DNA of 64,000 bases from Cladorrhinum sp. PSN259 (taxonomy: Eukaryota; Ascomycota; Sordariomycetes; Sordariales; Podosporaceae): contig MU867123.1 of the NCBI GenBank assembly GCA_033725935.1, positions 124,001 to 188,000 on the forward strand. Direction: 5' to 3'. Positions 43,854 to 54,842 of the stretch are shown here, in pieces. The stretch's first letter is position 1. Each line of letters opens with the position of its first letter. The notes below the pieces were generated by a model. That model saw nothing but the letters and a program-made list of their open reading frames with translations. It was not told where the DNA came from and made no database searches. Made by a program: the position numbers and the translations under genes.

Positions 43854-45467
43854 TCATGACTTTACCATTTGATCCCCACGCACATGTTGGAACGCTATCA
43901 GGTGCATCACAGCTCCCTGTACCCTGCTTGGTCCAATCCCAATATGCAACACATCATTATTCTTCAGTGGAATCTTAAAGGTCCCAGCCAGATCACCCGG
44001 CGGTTTCAGTCGCGTTTTCTCCTGGTACAGGTGTGCCACTTGGTCAACGTCGACTTTTATCGCTTCAGCCAGGCATTGTTCACCTTCCCACTGAGACTTA
44101 GGATTCGCCCACATGACGATCAAGATTCTCTCGGACTGAGCCAACAGCCCTGGCGCTGCCGCTGTCAGCACCATTCCAGCAGAGCCTCCCACCAGTGACC
44201 TCCAGTATATGATTCTCTCGTGGGGGCTCCAAGCTATGTCGTGGGGAATCGGGCGCTCAATCTCGAATCCCGGCGGTATTGCTTCAAAGAGAAACCCATT
44301 GAACCGTGCGCTACGAGTCGAGGATGTAACCGACAGACTGAATTCGTGAGCCGACTTGGGGAAATACACGGTCTGAGAGTTGAAAAACGGATCCACCCGA
44401 AATAGCTCGCTCGGCGAAGATCGATAATACCTGCCTTCACCCCTAATGTAAACGACTTCAACGGCCATCGTCTTGATGTCGTCTCCAGCCATGCAGCAAC
44501 TCATACTCGCCTTGGCAACCTCGACGAGCTCCGGTGCAATAGACGGATGAAGGTGTTTCTTCCCAGGCTCCATCGGGGAGTGCGGCATGAGGAGCGACAC
44601 CCCCTTGGAACTAATAACGGGCGCCGGGCGGCCTGTAATGTCGAAACATGGGACTATCTCGGCGCTGTCTCTGAACTCGGCTGGCGAGTCGGCAAATATG
44701 CCCCTGTACCGTGCCGATTCCAAAGAGTTGACCGCCTTCCAAGCAAACATGGACTCGTCGCCAATCTCGTTGAGTATGTGCTCCTGCAGCCGGATGAACG
44801 CCTTGGTCCCTTCGCCGTAAAGCATGGGCATGTTGATGTCAAAGATGCCCATGAGGCAGTACGCAATGTCCTCCTCGCGGGTCGTCTCCCGGTCCGAAGC
44901 CCAGCTCATGCGCCTCGCCACGCTGACGCCCTTGAGGTCCCCCCCGCGGAGGATCTCGACGTCGATTCGAGTCCGCTTATTTATCGCCAACTCCAAACTC
45001 TTCTTATCCCCGATCCAGATCCAGTTCTTCCCAAAGAACTCCTCCGTCATCGGCGCGATCAATTCCTGCAGTGTCCAACCGCGGGTAAACCACCGACTTC
45101 TCGAAAAAGCTGATTCGGGCGCCCGGTGGTCGCCATCTTCAGGAACATCGGCCAGGTAGGCGTAACATACAGCCGACTGTCGGTACCACTTGAACATTGA
45201 GTTGATGGCCTCGCTGAGCTCTGCGCTGCTGGACTTGTCGATGCAGCACGTGTCAATCCAGACGTAGAGGAAATCATCTTTCTGAGCTTGCTTGCAGGTC
45301 ATGATAATCTTTTCAAACCCTTTCTGTTGCCATCGGTCCCCGGTTTTTATGTCGAGGAAATCGCGGTATGAGACTTCCTCTGCCTCCCAGGTATGCGAGA
45401 GAATGGCATATCGCGGTGGTTTGACGAACTCTTCAAACTCAAGAGTTTGCGTGTTGATAAGTCGCAT
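43854..45467 (-). CDS. HET-domain protein (NACHT-less, HET at N-terminus)
   Basis: An intronless 537-residue protein. The start at 45,467 gives the typical MRLINTQTLEFEEF opening; an upstream ATG at 45,575 would add a proline-rich leader. HET signatures occur in order: YAILSHTWEAEEVSYRDF, then YVWIDTCCIDKSSSAELSEA, MFKWYRQSAVCYAYLADV, SRWFTRGWTLQELIAP and AYCLMGIFDINMPMLYGEG. This matches the large HET family with an N-terminal HET domain and an uncharacterised C-terminal region. HET domains adopt a TIR-like role in fungal programmed cell death on non-self recognition. It converges on the PhoD gene, with stops 25 bp apart. Its promoter has a 25-bp-period duplication (45,491-45,540). Confidence 0.92.
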   Translation of the reverse strand: MRLINTQTLEFEEFVKPPRYAILSHTWEAEEVSYRDFLDIKTGDRWQQKGFEKIIMTCKQAQKDDFLYVWIDTCCIDKSSSAELSEAINSMFKWYRQSAVCYAYLADVPEDGDHRAPESAFSRSRWFTRGWTLQELIAPMTEEFFGKNWIWIGDKKSLELAINKRTRIDVEILRGGDLKGVSVARRMSWASDRETTREEDIAYCLMGIFDINMPMLYGEGTKAFIRLQEHILNEIGDESMFAWKAVNSLESARYRGIFADSPAEFRDSAEIVPCFDITGRPAPVISSKGVSLLMPHSPMEPGKKHLHPSIAPELVEVAKASMSCCMAGDDIKTMAVEVVYIRGEGRYYRSSPSELFRVDPFFNSQTVYFPKSAHEFSLSVTSSTRSARFNGFLFEAIPPGFEIERPIPHDIAWSPHERIIYWRSLVGGSAGMVLTAAAPGLLAQSERILIVMWANPKSQWEGEQCLAEAIKVDVDQVAHLYQEKTRLKPPGDLAGTFKIPLKNNDVLHIGIGPSRVQGAVMHLIAFQHVRGDQMVKS

Positions 45468-45490
45468 CTTGGTTGGTGGCTTGAGCGCTA

Positions 45491-45540
45491 GTGAGGTAGG
45501 ATCGAAGAAAGCTGAGTGAGGTAGAATGGAAGAAAGCTGG
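45491..45540 (-). repeat. 25-bp tandem repeat in HET promoter
   Basis: GTGAGGTAGGATCGAAGAAA at 45,491 recurs at 45,516 with two or three changes, and a partial third copy follows. The repeat is 24 bp upstream of the chosen ATG. Confidence 0.75.
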
Positions 45541-45930
45541 GTGAGGGGAAGGTGCAGCGCCAACCTGGCACTCACCCCCGCAGACGAACATCATCTGGCC
45601 AATCACGAAGTGTGTTCTGTCCACCAATGTAAAATGACAGCCCTCGCGCCCCGCAGAAATTCCAATTCATCGATGTATTGCCATTACGCTACCTTGTCCC
45701 ATCCCTCTACAATTCTAACGATACTGAATCTCCATGATTGTTAGCCACTGATTCCGCTCAATATTCATGCAAGTTTCATCTCAAATACTAATCTATTCGT
45801 CCACTCGAAGACTTCCTGGCCCGAGACTTCCTCCTCCCTGACGCCTGCTTCATTGAGAGTCTTCTCCTTGTTCACATTGTTTTCCATTAAGGACTTCCTT
45901 ATCACGTCTCACCTGGGCGTCGATATGCCT

Positions 45931-46539
45931 CTAGACCGTCTCACCAAGGGCGGCAATCTCGTCTATAAGGTCCTGGGTATAGGCGATAATCTTGTCGTTG
46001 ATGCTTTTGATGTCCTGCCAGAAAGAGTTCTCGGGATTTCTTGCTTGAATGTCCCAAGGCAGTATAGAGACCAGGGCGGCGAGATTCATTAAATCGAGAT
46101 GTAACTTTTCTTTGAGCATCCGCCGGTACGTTACAGCGTCCACGGGTTGCTCGTGTAGGATTGCTTCCTAAAGCTTATCGATGAACTCCCGGTTACGCTG
46201 CTCACACTTGCTAAAACCCGTATATTGCTCCTTAAGCTGATGGAGACTCTGCCTTTTCTCCTCAATCTGCTCAACCAGCAGTTCTCGCTCCGAAACCAGG
46301 TCGCTCAAGTTGGCCTCGGCCATTTTGAGCTCGACCTTTGCCATTCTGCGCTCGATCTCGGCCATTCTGAGCTTGACCTCGGCCATTGTGGGCTCGGCCA
46401 TGTCGGGCTCGGCCATGTCGGCGTCGGTAATTTTGAGCTCGTTCAGGTTTGTCTCGGAAGCCGGAGATGGATCCGCCGCGAAAGTTGGGGTTTCTTTGGA
46501 AGATGACATGGTCTCGGCTCGATTGGGAGAGGATGTCAA
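45931..46539 (-). pseudogene. coiled-coil protein gene with a single in-frame TAG
   Basis: From ATG 46,539 the frame codes 123 residues: a Ser/Thr-rich head, short MAEP repeats, then a heptad-like coiled coil (MAEIERRMAKVELKMAEANL, SERELLVEQIEEKRQSL). A TAG at 46,170-46,168 stops it. The same frame continues at once (EAILHEQPVDAVTYRRM) for 79 more codons to the next stop, with equally protein-like sequence. A single CAG-to-TAG change would explain it, and no workable intron removes the stop (the CTTTAG acceptor fails on phase). It is either a recent pseudogene, a stop-codon polymorphism or readthrough. Family is not recognised. Confidence 0.5.
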
Positions 46540-47083
46540 AATTCTGGGAAAAATTGATGTTGGTTACTAGGAAAGTTGACTCCAAGAAACCAAATTAATG
46601 TGCAGCAAAATTGAATATGGGTTGTGGATGATGCTGATGATGATGCTGGAGTGAAACAGTTGGGGATGTTGAACGGTGACGAAAGGCTTTTTGGGAGGGG
46701 TGGACACCCGATAAGTGTGATGAAAATTCGAGTTCCATATTGAAGGCCGGGACTGTTTGATATTTCTGGCAGGTGCTGAAGAAGCTACCGAGCCCCGAAG
46801 GAAGGTGCATCCATGTTCAGGTGCGGCCAATGACGGCCCCGACGGTCAAATTCTGGCAGATGACACTTTCCTCTCTTGATGCCCACCTGTTGAAGAATGG
46901 GAAGATGGCCCCCAAATCCGCATCTCCTGGCAGGCAGTCACCAACATGCTGGCACTCAACCCGCTAACAGCAGCACGAACTCCCTTCGTCCACCCCCTAA
47001 CGGGAGTCATTTGCCCGCAAGACCCAGATTGTCCGACACAATACGCCCACGGTAGAGGTAAAGTCCAGCCAGGCAGACCACTG
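46540..47083. other. intergenic or degraded
   Basis: Short frames on the plus strand (46773-46967, 46946-47083) have some coding character but do not join in phase to the fragment at 47,084. Confidence 0.35.
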
Positions 47084-47364
47084 GCACACAGCTCCAGGCT
47101 AACAAGAAGCAGTATCCTCTGCCAGAAAGAACTAAAACCGCACACTTTTTCTGCAACTCACCAAACTCGACGCTTCAAGATAGCTATCAGGCAATCTCGA
47201 CCTATGCCGTGATCTCCTATCTGGATCATTCGCATCTGGAACCCTCTTTTGGCACTTTTAGGTTGGAACTTTCAGACTCAAGCGATAAAATCATCCACGT
47301 CGTCATGCCAAGACCGACAATATGGTCATTCAGAGATTTGGAAACCATCCGAGCTATCATCTGA
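47084..47364 (+). pseudogene. orphan coding fragment, unknown family
   Basis: One frame is open for about 93 codons and ends at TGA 47,362 with good protein-like composition (SYLDHSHLEPSFGTFRLELS, RPTIWSFRDLETIRAII). Upstream it hits stops within a few codons, and tested splice joins to the preceding frames are out of phase. I read it as the 3' end of a gene that lost its 5' part, or a multi-exon gene whose upstream exons I cannot find. Confidence 0.35.
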
Positions 47365-48116
47365 GATGCGAAAGGCGCAAATACCTGAAGACGACGGAGC
47401 AGAGAAATTGCCACAACAAATCGGGAAGTTACAAAAAGGGAACTTGAATGGTTGGTGTTAATGGAGAGCTACCCAACAGAGAGACTGCCTCTGATTCCCA
47501 AAGGAGCAAACACTTTCCCTTTTTGTGCCGATTGCCGTTTTTCTAGTGTCGATCAACAAGGCGCAGGCAGAGCAGGAGTGGTTGGTTTTTTACGACAAAG
47601 CAACTGCTTGGAAGCTCGGATTAATGTTGAATGCTACCCGGTGATGTAATCCCGCGAAGCGTTGGTAGATCTGCATCATCGAAACCACAGAACTTGTCGA
47701 AACCCCAACGCACGTGCCGTTTTCCGAGGATTCGGACATTGTTAAACCACATGAGACCTTTTTGTATTGGATGACATTGGTTGTACAGAGTAAATAGGAT
47801 TCCAGGTAGATTGCCAAGGTGTGGCTGAATCAATTTGTTGACCGCGCCCAGCCTTGATGACGGTTATAGGATTCAGGTTGCGTTCAAAGTTGTACAAGTT
47901 TTTACGATGATGTAGTAGCTGCGTACTTAAGTTGAGTTCAATGCTCCCATTTTATTTAAGGCCTTTGAATCATTCTATTTGTCAAGTTTCCATCATTATC
48001 TGTCTGCAGTACTCAATCTCAACTGTACAATCTCAACATATCCAACCTCATTCGAGTCCAGTCCGCATCACACACGACTTGAACATCTCCCTAAGCTGCC
48101 ACCAAACCCACCCATC
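47365..48116. other. intergenic, no gene recognised
   Basis: The promoter of the small membrane protein gene at 48,117 is at the right. Nothing else is seen. Confidence 0.45.
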
Positions 48117-48638
48117 ATGATCCTCCCCCGGCAAAACCTTTCCCCCTCCTACCCAAAACAAAGACACCGTGGTCCATCCCTCCACCCGGCCGCAATCTTC
48201 GGCATCGCAGCGGGCGTCATCCTCTTCCTGGTTATAACCACCTGGATCCTTATCTTTTGTTTCTGCAGGAAGGCGCTGAAGGGAAGAACTTTTTTGCGTC
48301 CTTTCAGGGGGGGCGCTGCCGGTAATGGACCACACGGGGCCGGTTACCCCCATCAAATGGGACATTCGAATCATGGAAACGGGTATTACGGGCATAATAA
48401 TGGCGATACCGCCGGACAGGCCGGGTATGGAGGTGGACAGTACCCCGGCGGAATGCCGTCTGGGTATTATCAGGGTCAAGGTCACGCCGGTGCTGGAGAG
48501 GGGCATAATATGAATGGGGGTAAGGTGGAAACTGGTAGCGGTGGCCATGGGATTGGTGGTGGTCACGGTGATGGAGGTGCCAGCGGCGGCGGCGGCGGCG
48601 GTGGTACGACTGGTGGAGGGATGGCGGGTGGTAACTAA
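48117..48638 (+). CDS. small Gly/His-rich single-pass membrane protein
   Basis: I chose ATG 48,117, giving 173 residues. A basic N-terminal segment of about 24 residues precedes one transmembrane helix (IFGIAAGVILFLVITTWILI) and a FCFCRKALKGR juxtamembrane stretch with two cysteines. The rest is a low-complexity tail rich in glycine, histidine, tyrosine and asparagine (GYYGHNNGD, GGGQYPGGMPSGYYQGQG). Such type I/III proteins occur in many ascomycetes without known function. The in-frame leader upstream (from 47,979) has no signal-like sequence. Frame and composition support a real gene, but nothing indicates its role. Confidence 0.6.
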   Translation: MILPRQNLSPSYPKQRHRGPSLHPAAIFGIAAGVILFLVITTWILIFCFCRKALKGRTFLRPFRGGAAGNGPHGAGYPHQMGHSNHGNGYYGHNNGDTAGQAGYGGGQYPGGMPSGYYQGQGHAGAGEGHNMNGGKVETGSGGHGIGGGHGDGGASGGGGGGGTTGGGMAGGN

Positions 48639-48755
48639 ATATAGGCATCAAAGCTTTTGAAGGCCAGCATAGCTATTCAGGCACTTGTTCTTTTCACAGG
48701 CTGCCCTCCACCCAAAAGCCGTTTTGTGATGAAATATATAACAATTTGTTCTCTT

Positions 48756-49624
48756 CTACCGCCTAAATCTCTCAGATGCTTTTAGCAACTGGGGAAATGT
48801 ATACAAGAACGTCCCAATCGTCGCTGCCACCAGGTAAAAGACAAGTAAACCTAGGGAACCGCCTTTTCCAAACTCGGGGATGAGGTCTCGCGTATATACG
48901 CTGCCCAGGTAGACCCCAAGACCGACTAAAAACGTGTTGAGTGAGAGGTTCAGCATCCCGGGCGGTGAAGCAAGCATGATGGCCGATATAGCTGACGCTT
49001 CACGGCGGTTTGGCAATTCAAGTTCTTGCTCTGCATTTGGAGTAACGCCGCGGTTCAGTCTCTGGGGACGGGACAGCCAATCCACGATTTGATCTTGACC
49101 CACCAGACTATTTAGCTCTTGTTGGACAATGAAGCTAACATAGACGGATAGTAGACCGAATACAAGGCTAGCAACGAAGAAAGCGGCTGCTGTCCAATGT
49201 GCGCGTTCGACGCCGCTCAATGCTAAAGCTGTAATGCCGATTTGAGCAACAATTGCACCCTAGGAAGTTTTTGGTGTGTCAGCAAGTTGGATTTGCAAAC
49301 CTAGAGCTCAGCCAGAATGGAGGTAGTGACGTGACTTACGGCAACGGCAGCCATGTTCATATTCGAAGCCAGTGCATTTCGAAACGCTGCCACGTCTTGG
49401 GCTGGCCCTCTTAGAATGGCGTTGATTCGCTGGAGGGTTGGCGATGCGTCTGGGAGCATCAAGAGCAATGCGACAGCGAGTGGTCCGTCATTTTGAGCAA
49501 CATCCAAAGTTGTAACGACTCGTTCAGCGATCCAGGAGGCTGTTGCTGACCTGCCTCCACCTAGCACATCCAGAAGAATTGGAACAGCCCCGATCAAGAC
49601 CCCGACAAGTTCTAAACCGCTCAT
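48756..49624 (-). CDS. four-helix membrane protein of unknown function
   Basis: Exons 49624-49340 and 49259-48756 (80-bp intron) give 262 residues. The N-terminus (MSGLELVGVLIGAVPILLDVLGGG) resembles the opening helix of fungal N-terminal helical domains. Later hydrophobic segments (AAFFVASLVFGLLSVYVSFI, LSLNTFLVGLGVYLGSVYT, SLGLLVFYLVAATIGTFLY) suggest three or four membrane spans. Between them lies a polar loop with QELNSLVGQDQIVDWLSRP. I do not recognise a named family. The combination of a HeLo-like leader with C-terminal membrane helices is seen in several uncharacterised Sordariomycete proteins. Confidence 0.65.
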
Positions 49625-52600
49625 TGTCGAACGAGTTTGAGCTCAAGAAGGCAAAGACCAATTCGGGTGTCTGATGATTGGTAGAGGGTGAGAGAGAAGA
49701 GCCAATAGAGCTGAGCTGCTTATTGCTTTCCACAATGCCGTTGAAAGCCGCCAGTTGATCAATTGTACTGTACATCCGATGGTAGGTTCAAAGGGCTGCC
49801 AGCTCCCCTGATACCCCGCACCTTGGCAACTTACCATAAGCCAATTATGTTTTGGGCGGTGGCACAGTATCACAGCGTAGCGGCGCCATATCGTTACACA
49901 GCATCGATAAACTGTATCTGCTCGGATGCTTGAGCAGGCTTCCCAAGTCACTCTTGAGCTGGATGGGTGGGAGGAATCGGGTGTCCACTGCTGGCACACT
50001 ACCAACTGGCTGGAACGCCGGACCTGCATGATCATCTGGCATAAATGAAGCCCCAGTGGACTGGTGAGCCCAATGATTGGCTACAGACCACCTAGGAGTC
50101 CGTATTACGTACGGGGCGTAATAATTGGGACTTGATTTTGCAGTACCGACAGAGTTGGATCCTGCTTCTTCAGCAGCCAATTACTTTACGTTTTTACGAG
50201 TTGCAAAATACTGTTGGGGGAGATAGACCCAATGACACTCCTCGAGAGCGAGCCCGGCCTGCACTCTGCACCTTCATCGCACATGTCTTACTCAGACACC
50301 CATCATCTGACGTCTGTTTGACGGTCCCCAATCAATAGAGAACAAGGGGGGTTGGTTTAGAAGTCTCGGCCGGCGAGCTTTGTTCTGTTTTTCACGAGGT
50401 TCAAGTTTGACGGTGCATGGCGTGAAGTTACAAACCAAGCCCAGACAACTTGCAAGGCTTGATACTAGTAGAGCCTGCTCTCAACCCGAATGAAGAAGGC
50501 ATCTATATCAAGACAAGCGGTTGAGGGGATTGCAAGCAAAACCATGACTCGGCGGTCCATGACTCGGATGTCGTGCCAAGTCCCGATTTTTCCTGACTCG
50601 ACTGACCCAAATACATGTATGAATCTGCAGAAAACTGCTGATAGCATTGAGCATAAACGATATGTGAGAGTGTGCCACCTCGAGGCCAGGGGCAGGTTGA
50701 TAGTCTGCCAGTGACATGGAGGCCGGGGCGAACTTTTTGGGGCCACCCTTTTTCCTTTCTTGTTCTTCTTCTTCTTCTTCGCTGGGATTCAGAAGCATCT
50801 TACCGCTTAAAAGGCTCCCAAGAAAACTCTACCGAACCCCCGGACAAAAAACTCGCCTTGTTCCACCATTTTTCCACCATTTCCACCGTTTGACTTGATA
50901 TTATAAGAACAACAAAGGAGGAATAATAAATTAAACTACACGGGTGGCACGCAGAACAATCGGCAGTTTCGATCTGGCGGTAGCCTCATCGGTCACGGCC
51001 TTGGATCCAGACCCTGGCGAGTGCCAGGCCGCCTTGAGCGCGGGAGAGGCTGGTTTTAGGTGGCGAGACCAAGCACGGAATGTAAAGCCGGTTCCAACGC
51101 CAGGGCGCTACTGTACATCAGACGGGAACTCGTCGATAAGCGAATGCGACGTATGTAACTCCACGGTGACAAAGCCACCACTTGCGTAATAACCATCATC
51201 CGTAAACTAGGGTGGTGCTTGACCAGATAAAGGTCATGAGTTCTTGGACACACAAGTTGTGAGGTCTAGTTGGCGGCATATTGTTCAGAATTGAATTAAT
51301 TGAAGCTGAACTGAAGCAGCAGTCGTCTGGTGGTACAACACCAAATCTAATTAGTAGTCCCGGACGCGAGGTGGGCTACCATCCATGTCGATGGTAGACA
51401 AGTCCCGGCTGACCGCATTTGGTGAAGGCCATGAGCGCCCTGCCTCTTCGTTTGCAGTTTCCTTACTCAGTCGGCAGAAGGTGCCAAGCCATGCCCGCAT
51501 CATGGCTCTACTCCAACATGGTGTGGGAGACGTGGGTGGCCAAGCGAGTTTTCCCTAACCGCCATCTCTTTTTCAAAGATAGCCGTGTGGCACATGCAGC
51601 CAAGCTGCAAGCCAGAGGTCTGGGTGTTTTTTTCCGATATCATATGCGATCTCTGGACTGCGCACTCTGCACTGTCTGCAGGCAGCGTGGTTGGCCCACG
51701 TCTGTGCCCTGGTGGCTTCATGCACGCCCTCACCCAACATGGAGAGCGAGGCAGAGAAAGAGACACTAATGCGAGACTAGTGGGAATGAGGAAGCAAGTT
51801 TAATGACTTTGATTGGCCGTCCGTCCTCGGAGAGACTCGAGAAGGGGGCCTTTGTAAAAGAGAGCTTGTCGAGACAAACTTGGAAGGGGCAACTTTGTTG
51901 CAGACTGTCACGACAAAGGCTTGTGGTTGTGCGACGACGGGAAATTCCACAACTCGGTAAGCAGATCGATTTGGCATATGCGTCCGGGGAGCGTAGCATG
52001 CTTATCCGCATCCCGCTTCAGGGATCGGAAATCCGCCTGTCGGGGGATGGGGCAGCTTGCCCATTGGAGGAGGCCGATCGATAGTTCCCAGATGGGCGCA
52101 CCCTCCACATGCGGTAATGACCTGCGTATGTGGCGTCTTGTACTAAATCCTCGGTGAACCGAATGACGATCCCTGCTGGGAAATCCCTCAATGTCTCACC
52201 GACCATCTGAGTAGCTCCCGAGATCTGAAAATGTGGGGCATGCTAGTGATATGCAGGGTCTCGGGATAGACAGCTGTGTTGCATTGAGCTTGCAACTATC
52301 TGGCTAGCTGGGGAGAAGAGGATGCAGGCGGGGGGAAGCTGTGTATGTGTGCGGGGGACCTGGCTCGTAGGCACTCTTCCCCGGGACGTAGTGCCATACA
52401 AGACCTGGGGATCCGGAGAGCCCTTTCCAGTAATTGTGAAAAGGTTCAGCTGTTCCTGCTAGAGAAAGAAGCCCGGGGGGTCCTCGATTGAAGGACCTCT
52501 AAGCGCCCAGTCGCATCCGCCAGTCGTCCCACATGGAGGGCTCGGCCGATTTGCGAGGGAATTTCCTTGGCCAATAGAGCACATGCGCCTCGAAAGCTGA

Positions 52601-53035
52601 ACAGGCAATCATGTCTGGCTCGGTGGCGCATCCACGAGCTGTCTGGTGGCATGGACCAATTCAGTCTATTGGTGCCAGTGCGTGGATGTGGCATGTATTA
52701 ACCCTCCTCATGTTGGCAAGGCAAATGTTGCCCAGCCAAGTTGTTGCAGACAGATCAACCAATAGTCGCGCCTAGCTGGCTGTCTGCATCTGTCTATGGA
52801 CGGTTGAAGGGAGAGGGTTGTTTACGTTATACCATCATGAGGTTCAGAGTCGGAACAACTCAGCAGGAGGAGGGGGGTGGTCGAGATTATTGATCAGTAC
52901 CGTGACGGACAGCTCCCACCATTCATTGCAGTAATTTAGGTGCAAGTATACAGGATCAACAAAGTCTAAATGCTACCCGTACCCCTCACCATTGCTAGAT
53001 GCTATCTTGCTCTCGGCGGGGCCGGGCGAGCTCCT
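49625..53035. other. 3.4-kb gene-poor spacer
   Basis: No frame of more than about 120 codons has family similarity, and none extends by plausible splicing. Base composition is near the genome average, not AT-rich, so it is not an obvious RIP island. The largest frames (50,508-50,798; 51,419-51,769) look like chance. Confidence 0.5.
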
Positions 53036-53395
53036 CAAGCGATGTCTCATAGCAAATGCAGCCACCAGCACTCTCTGATGCAGCCACTGGCACCCTCCGA
53101 TGCAGCTATAATGGTTCTGATTGCTATGGTCAAGGCATTTTACGTAACTCCCGTAATCAATCACTTGTGGGAATCATCACAAGATTCAGCTTGTGTTGTT
53201 TGAAGGACCAACACAGACTCTCCAAGCCGTGTCTCATAGCAAATGCAGCCACCAGCACTCTCTGATGCAGCTATGATGCAGACATGATGGTTCTGATTGC
53301 GATGATGGAGGCATTTTACGTAAATCCGTAATCATTCACTTTTGGGACTTATCTCAAGACTCAGCTTGGGTTGTTGGAAGGATTAACACGGACAG
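53036..53395 (+). repeat. tandem duplication, two units with 187-bp period
   Basis: The unit starting CAAGCGATGTCTCATAGCAA at 53,036 recurs from 53,223 and runs to about 53,395. Shared blocks include GCAGCCACCAGCACTCTCTG, ATGGTTCTGATTGC, GGCATTTTACGTAA and AGGA.CAACAC. Short CTCTGATGCAGC subrepeats lie inside. The array sits directly upstream of the core promoter of the gene at 53,592. Confidence 0.9.
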
Positions 53396-53396
53396 A

Positions 53397-53591
53397 GAGG
53401 ATCTTAGCCGACGCGAATCGTAGGGGTGAGTGAGAAAGGTGTATATATACGAGTGCCGAAAGAACCTTTGTTGAGTTGAAACCCAGACGTCAGAGCTTTC
53501 CGTCTTCCCACCAAACTCACTTTTCTCTGGGACTCATCATTCTAACAAATTCTCTACTCGTCTTCCCCATCCTCAACCCAGCTTGGACAAC
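53397..53591 (+). promoter_or_regulatory. core promoter and leader of the exon-cassette gene
   Basis: GATCTTAGCCGACGCGAATC is followed by a TATATATA element (about 53,452-53,459) and a pyrimidine-rich leader ending AGCTTGGACAACATGG. A diverged copy of the entire block is at 61,211-61,426. Confidence 0.75.
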
Positions 53592-54842
53592 ATGGCTCGT
53601 CTTGTTGCCCTTGTTTTGCTCGCTTTCGGTAAGTCTTGTCTAATAAATCACGTTCCCCCCCTCTCCTCTTCCTTTCCCCCAAATACTCTGATCAAGTTTT
53701 TAACTGGTAGTCGACAACAGTCACTGCCGTCCAGTGCCAGGGAAATAGCGTCTGCGCCAAGTGGTGCCGGGACAACTTCCCCACCAACCCTGGCGGCCTC
53801 TGCACCAGCGCGGCATCCTCCGGCACTGGACCGTGCTACGAGTGCGGCCCTCACAAGACTGTGCCCAGCAAGATCCTGTGCACCAGCGTTTGCGTCGACA
53901 GTGCCACGGACAATAACAACTGCGGAGCTTGCGGGAACGTCGTAAGTCACCGAACTACCTGATGCGGTGTACTGGTACCTAACTGACGCCCGTCCTGCTT
54001 ATAAGTGCGGTTCTGGCACCAATTGTACCGCTGGTGTCTGTGTTCCTGTCGGCTGTCTGTCCGGGTTGACAGACTGCAATGGGCAATGTGTCGATCTCAC
54101 AAATGATTATGCGAACTGCGGCAGCTGCGGGAACTTGGTAAGTTACCTAACTACCCACCCACCCACCCCAACTACCTTCCTAATACGGTACTCTTCTAAA
54201 CCCCAGTACTAATAACTGACTACCGTCCTGGATATAAGTGCTTTCTTTCCCCTTGTGTTGATAGTATCTGTGATTACTGCCCGGGCGATGCAGTACCATG
54301 CGGTCTGGGCTGTGCCAATCTGTCAGATGATAATAACAACTGCGGAACTTGCGGGAACGTCGTAAGTCACCCAACTACCCACCCTACTTTTCCAAGTCTA
54401 GTACTAATTATACAAGTGCGGTTCCGGCACCAATTGTACCGCTGGTGTCTGTGTTCCTATCGATCCGGACGGTTTCTGCAATGGGGTCCCTGTCGATACG
54501 TTTAGTGATAATAACAACTGCGGAAGATGCGGGAACGTCGTAAGTCACCCAACCACCCACCCTGCTTTTTCCAAGGTCCAGTAAACTAATAACTGACGAC
54601 CTGTCCTGGATGCAAGTGCGGTTCTGGTCAATTTTGTCGCCAGGGTAGCTGTGTTTGTGAATTTCTTCTCAACGATTGCGGTACGTATTGTGCGGCGCTG
54701 GATTCTGATAACAACAACTGCGGAGCTTGCGGGAACGTCGTAAGTCACCCAACTACCCACCCTACTTTCCCAAGTCTACTAGTACTAATGAGATAAGTGC
54801 GGTTCTGATACCACTTGTACCGGTGGTCTCTGTGTTCTCTAA
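53592..54842 (+). CDS. secreted Cys-rich protein built from repeated exon cassettes
   Basis: Seven exons: 53592-53628, 53721-53941, 54006-54137, 54239-54361, 54417-54539, 54617-54739 and 54798-54842, together exactly 267 codons plus TAA. A signal peptide (MARLVALVLLAF...) precedes an N-terminal Cys-rich domain (CAKWCRDNFP, GPCYECGP). Exons 3-6 each start at a TGC codon, end at GTC or TTG, are phase 0 at both sides and are 123 or 132 bp long. Each codes one module: CGSGTNCTAGVCVP, a variable middle, then DNNNCGxCGNV. Exon 7 is a half module. The introns are also copies (GTAAGTCACCCAACTACCCA start, ATAAG or CAAG end). The module resembles STIG1-like cysteine modules. About 45 cysteines imply a disulphide-rich extracellular protein. 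Function is unknown. Confidence 0.82.
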
